64,000 bases of DNA from Sisyra terminalis. Its lineage: Eukaryota; Arthropoda; Insecta; Neuroptera; Sisyridae. Under the pieces are notes generated by a model. The model was not told the DNA's origin, searched no databases, and saw nothing but the letters and a program-made list of their open reading frames with translations. Positions 60,691 through 64,000 of this stretch are shown piece by piece; the stretch's first letter is position 1; the number at the start of each line of letters is the position of its first letter. The translations under genes and the position numbers were made by a program. Location of the stretch: positions 33,686,449 to 33,750,448 of the forward strand of contig OY292276.1 in NCBI GenBank assembly GCA_958496175.1, given 5' to 3'.

Positions 60691-61944
60691 TAGAGTGGAC
60701 ATGAAATTTTAAATATCCCTTGAAAAGAAATCACTTAAAGTCAAGTATTTGATTCAATTCATGAATAAATCGACCGTAAAGAAAATTTAGAAACAAAAGA
60801 AAAATTTAAAGATGCTCTTCTAGAATTTACAACAAAATCGAAAAAAATTTGTGAAAATTGAAATCAAAGCGAATTGAATCAAGAACGAAGTATAAAATGA
60901 GCGTTTTCAGATTATGACTTATCAAAAAGCTATTTTTTTAAAAGTTATTTTTCAGTTTTTTTCCCAACAGTTTTATTTTCTGTTAAAAAATAATTCACTT
61001 ATTAAAAACTAATAGTAACAAGCTGCTACCTGCTTAATTTCTGTGTATGTATGTATGTTTAACCAGATTTTTTGATAAATTTATTTAAGTTTGATTAAAC
61101 CTTAATCCAACTTTTGGCAATGAAATTTTAATTAAGAATATCAATTAGTTTAATAAAAAAATCGTTATTTCTCGTTTTTCGGAAAAAATATTTACCACAA
61201 TTTTCCAATGATTGGAAAATATTTGGTATTTTTTTTTAGTACCAAACTGCTTGGAAGTAGCTTGAAGTATTAAAACTATATGAGTTTCTAGAAAATTCTA
61301 AATTGATTTTTTTGACGAAAACGGTTTTCATTAATTTTTGTAAAATAGCCTTTTCATATGTATACTTTTGTTTAAATAGCCTTGAATTTTCGATTATCTA
61401 TAATTGTGAAGGTAATTAGGTGTATCTAAAGTTATACAATTTTGGAAAATTTTTAAGTTATCATGGTTAAGATTCAATACTGAAGCGTTTTACTTTAACA
61501 TCGCGTTTTGTTATTTTTTTCGATTGATGGAATGTAAAACATCAGTTAATTCAAACGATTTTTTTCTTTATTTTATGATATTCAGGAAGGTTCATGAAAA
61601 TATTTTATTAGAAAATTATTTAAGACAAAAAACAGAACCCTCTTTTTCCAAAGAATTCGACGTAATTTCTGAGTGGGCGTTGATAATGACAAAATTCCAT
61701 TATTTCTATAAAAAGTTTTCCGTAATTTTCCGAAAGCGAGAAAATATTTAAAATAGTATTCAATCGCTTTTGAAAAGGTTTTAAGTACCTGAATTTTCGG
61801 TGTTAACTTAATAATATTATTATTGTTTAATTTAGTTAAAGACTAATTATAAATTCCTATTTTTCTTCCCACAGAAGATAATTTAAAGATTTTAATTTAA
61901 ATGAGATTAACATCAATATATACCCTAATAAAGTGGGTGTTTAG
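60691..61944. other. AT-rich spacer
   Basis: The 75-codon frame at 61524-61751 shows no recognisable motif. A short TGTATGTATGTATG run lies near 61045. Confidence 0.4.
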
Positions 61945-62106
61945 TGATGGAACCACGAAAAAAGTTATATTTCTAAGTAAAAATTTTATTTTATTCTGGG
62001 AATAATTCCAAATGGTTTCATTTAATGACTATAGTTCTAGTTAACAAAACCTTAACAAAGTTGGCAACGTTATAGTTATAAAATACTAGAAGATACCTGT
62101 GAAATA

Positions 62107-62660
62107 TTCACAACTACCACTGACATAATTGACAAATGACAAAAATTGAGACTTTAATGACATCAAAATGACAGTTGAAACAAATGGCAACCATCAGTTA
62201 GTTCAAATTTGAGACAATGATTATTATATTTAGCTTTTACATACACGTATGCGCTCATATTCGTTGTTCTGTCTTTGTCAACTTATAAACCAACATTTTT
62301 CTCTTAATATATTGATTTAAAATATTTCATTATTATTTTAACTCAGTTATAAGTTCAAAAAAACTGGTTAAAATTTAGCAAAGAAAATTTGTTATTTGTT
62401 CTGGGAAACGAAAAACTAATTTACAAAATTTAAAAACATAAAAGTTATATTTTATTTTTAAAAATAAATTCTTTAAATCGTATAGTTGGCATTGCTTATG
62501 TTCAACAAAAGCAGAAGTTACTCAGTTGGCAAAGTTACCCGATAGGCACCTGCGCAAAGGATTTTTTTTGAGTACAATTTAGGTTTGTGTACTGTTCAGT
62601 GAACGTAACAACCCAAATCAGCTTCCATAACACAAACTTTTCCCTCTTCAAAAAAAATAT
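62107..62660. repeat. Unclassified dispersed repeat 'B', copy 2
   Basis: Begins at the ATTCACAACTACCACTGACA block and shares ATGACAGTTGAAACAAATGG, ATTATTATATTTAGCTTTTACA and the TGCGCAAAGGATTTTTTTTG ... TTCAGTGAACGTAACAACCC region with the copies at 27360 and 63530 (blocks quoted in part). Confidence 0.6.
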
Positions 62661-62775
62661 TCAATTAGACAATTCAATGAAAAATGTTCGTAAGTTATGA
62701 AAAATATTTATGTCAAACTAAAAACTATTTTTTTCGTAAGTTAAAAATAACATACCACAAACGATTAAAAAAAAG

Positions 62776-62955
62776 CCTACTAGTGGCCGAGTGGTTTAAG
62801 TGAACGCTTCAAAACTGGGAAGTATTGGGTTTGATCCACGATTTGAGTAAATTTTCGATATTTCTCTATTACAGATATTTATTAACTCTAGAGTCGCTGA
62901 AGACCATAATAGTTATATAGCGATGGTAAAGAACAATTAACACAAAATAAAAAAG
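62776..62955 (+). mobile_element. tRNA-Ser-derived SINE, copy 4 (best preserved)
   Basis: The head AGTGGCCGAGTGGTTTAAG is almost identical to the start of tRNA-Ser. The A box TGGCCGAGTGG (62784-62794) and B box GGGTTTGATCC (62827-62837) are both good RNA polymerase III promoter matches. The tRNA-unrelated body is TTTTCGATATTTCTCTATTA, then TATTTATTAACTCTAGAGTC and GTTATATAGCGATGG, ending in an A-rich tail (ACACAAAATAAAAAAG). It provides the reference for copies 1-3. Confidence 0.82.
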
Positions 62956-63529
62956 TTGAATTAGTTATAGACATTGTATTAGAGTTTCAGATTTTGTTTT
63001 TCATATATGTCGTAAAAGATAGTAGGTGAACTACTTACATATAATCGTTTGATTTTTTTGTGACAGTGAAAGATTTTTGTTCACGCTGGAGACATTGTGA
63101 CATAATGATTGACAGTGTGATTTACGCTCCCAAAACTAGATGAATTTTTAGATTCAAAATGATTAATTATTTAAGGTCCTGCTTGTAATGTCCTCGAAAA
63201 AAATGATTGTTGAATATCAAAAATTGAAAGCAATTAAGTAAACTATAAAAAAACATTAATACTTTCTGAATTTTACTGTCTCTCATTCTAAATACTTTGT
63301 AATTAATAAAAATCGATAACTTTTGAACGAGGATTATTGAATGATTTATTTATTTTTTTTTTTGAAGTTATACTTCTTTAGCGACGTTATGAACAAATAA
63401 TTAGACTGAATTTTTAATAAAATTAAAAAAAAGTAGAAAATGCAACGTTTCCATATATTGATGTCAATAAAAGGGACATGAGCCACCAATTTTATCTATT
63501 ATTTGAAAAATAGTAGCTTTCTGGCAAAT

Positions 63530-63725
63530 ATTCACAGCCCAACATTGACAATACTGACAAATCGCCAAAATTGGCAATAGAATGAAAACGAAATGACAGA
63601 TGAAACCAATGACAACAATCAGCTACTTCAAAATTGAGTCAATAATTATTATATTTGTATTACACTCACATGTATGTGTTTACTTTTTTTTTCTGTCTTT
63701 GCCGCCATACATACATTTGCCTATT
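63530..63725. repeat. Unclassified dispersed repeat 'B', copy 3 (partial)
   Basis: ATTCACAGCCCAACATTGAC, then AATGACAGATGAAACCAATG, AATAATTATTATATTTG and TTCTGTCTTTGCC follow the order of the copy at 62107 in direct orientation, about 1.4 kb downstream. The later half is absent. Confidence 0.6.
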
Positions 63726-64000
63726 ATAATGACATTTAAAGTAAAAATTGTCTTTTAAATAGTATCATATTGTAGATATCACAAACTACTTATAATCGAT
63801 GTATCATTTCAGGCACTACCCGAATGGCAGTGGATTAAAAGCATTTTTTTAATTACGACAAATAAGTATAATTTCTCATGCGCGCACATTAGTACACACA
63901 ACGTTATTTTTTATTTTTTTTACCTTCAATGTCAATGAGGAAATGTTAATTTTAACAAAATGCATTCTAGGAATAGAATCTAGTCTTATTTTGTGTGATA
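63726..64000. other. AT-rich end of window
   Basis: Nothing recognised. Confidence 0.4.

Noticed and set aside
62776..62850. Functional tRNA-Ser gene
   Set aside because: The head resembles tRNA-Ser, but the anticodon and acceptor arms do not close and the sequence runs into the SINE body shared with other copies.
1..64000. CRISPR arrays, rRNA genes or bacterial operon structure
   Set aside because: No regularly spaced direct repeats, no rRNA-like blocks; all signals are of animal transposable elements.

Overview
This is a strongly AT-rich stretch of insect (arthropod) nuclear DNA, judged from its mobile elements: Jockey-clade LINEs, mariner-type and hAT DNA transposons, Helitron pieces and a tRNA-Ser-derived SINE family. 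The species cannot be fixed from the window; a beetle or another repeat-rich insect is a guess. I find no credible host protein-coding exon, tRNA, rRNA or CRISPR array. The window reads as intergenic or intronic DNA built from transposons of different ages.

Layout. The left edge (1-2625, minus strand) is a Jockey-clade LINE with an intact ORF1 and the open endonuclease part of ORF2, cut by the window edge. At 2850-3767 lies a TA-flanked MITE. At 4640-6060 is a decayed Jockey reverse-transcriptase tail split by a deletion-shortened mariner (4861-5740). Fragments follow: RNase H tails at 6960-7240 and 14330-15180, and a mariner-like transposase relic at 9060-9690. SINE copies sit at 10966, 42056, 56977 and 62776. 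A solo LTR carrying heat-shock-type promoter elements lies at 19920-20377. A Helitron-like end is at 23887. A Jockey relic with two nested hAT-type MITEs occupies 25085-26837.

The centrepiece is 29380-34041, a full-length Jockey-clade LINE on the plus strand. It has a 5' UTR, an uninterrupted ORF1 (402 aa) and ORF2 (891 aa with endonuclease and reverse transcriptase), a poly(A) tail and a perfect 13-bp target-site duplication. It is the only complete gene set in the window. ORF1 is the RNA-binding Gag-like protein; ORF2 nicks the target and reverse-transcribes the RNA.

The right half holds a hAT relic (35156-36068), a Helitron replicase fragment (39104-39450), an almost perfect 725-bp palindrome with 300-bp arms (46021-46745), a second Helitron-like end (47988), other inverted repeats, a mariner-like transposase C-terminal relic (60402-60690) and several dispersed repeats without a recognised family. 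The rest is AT-rich sequence in which I see nothing supportable.
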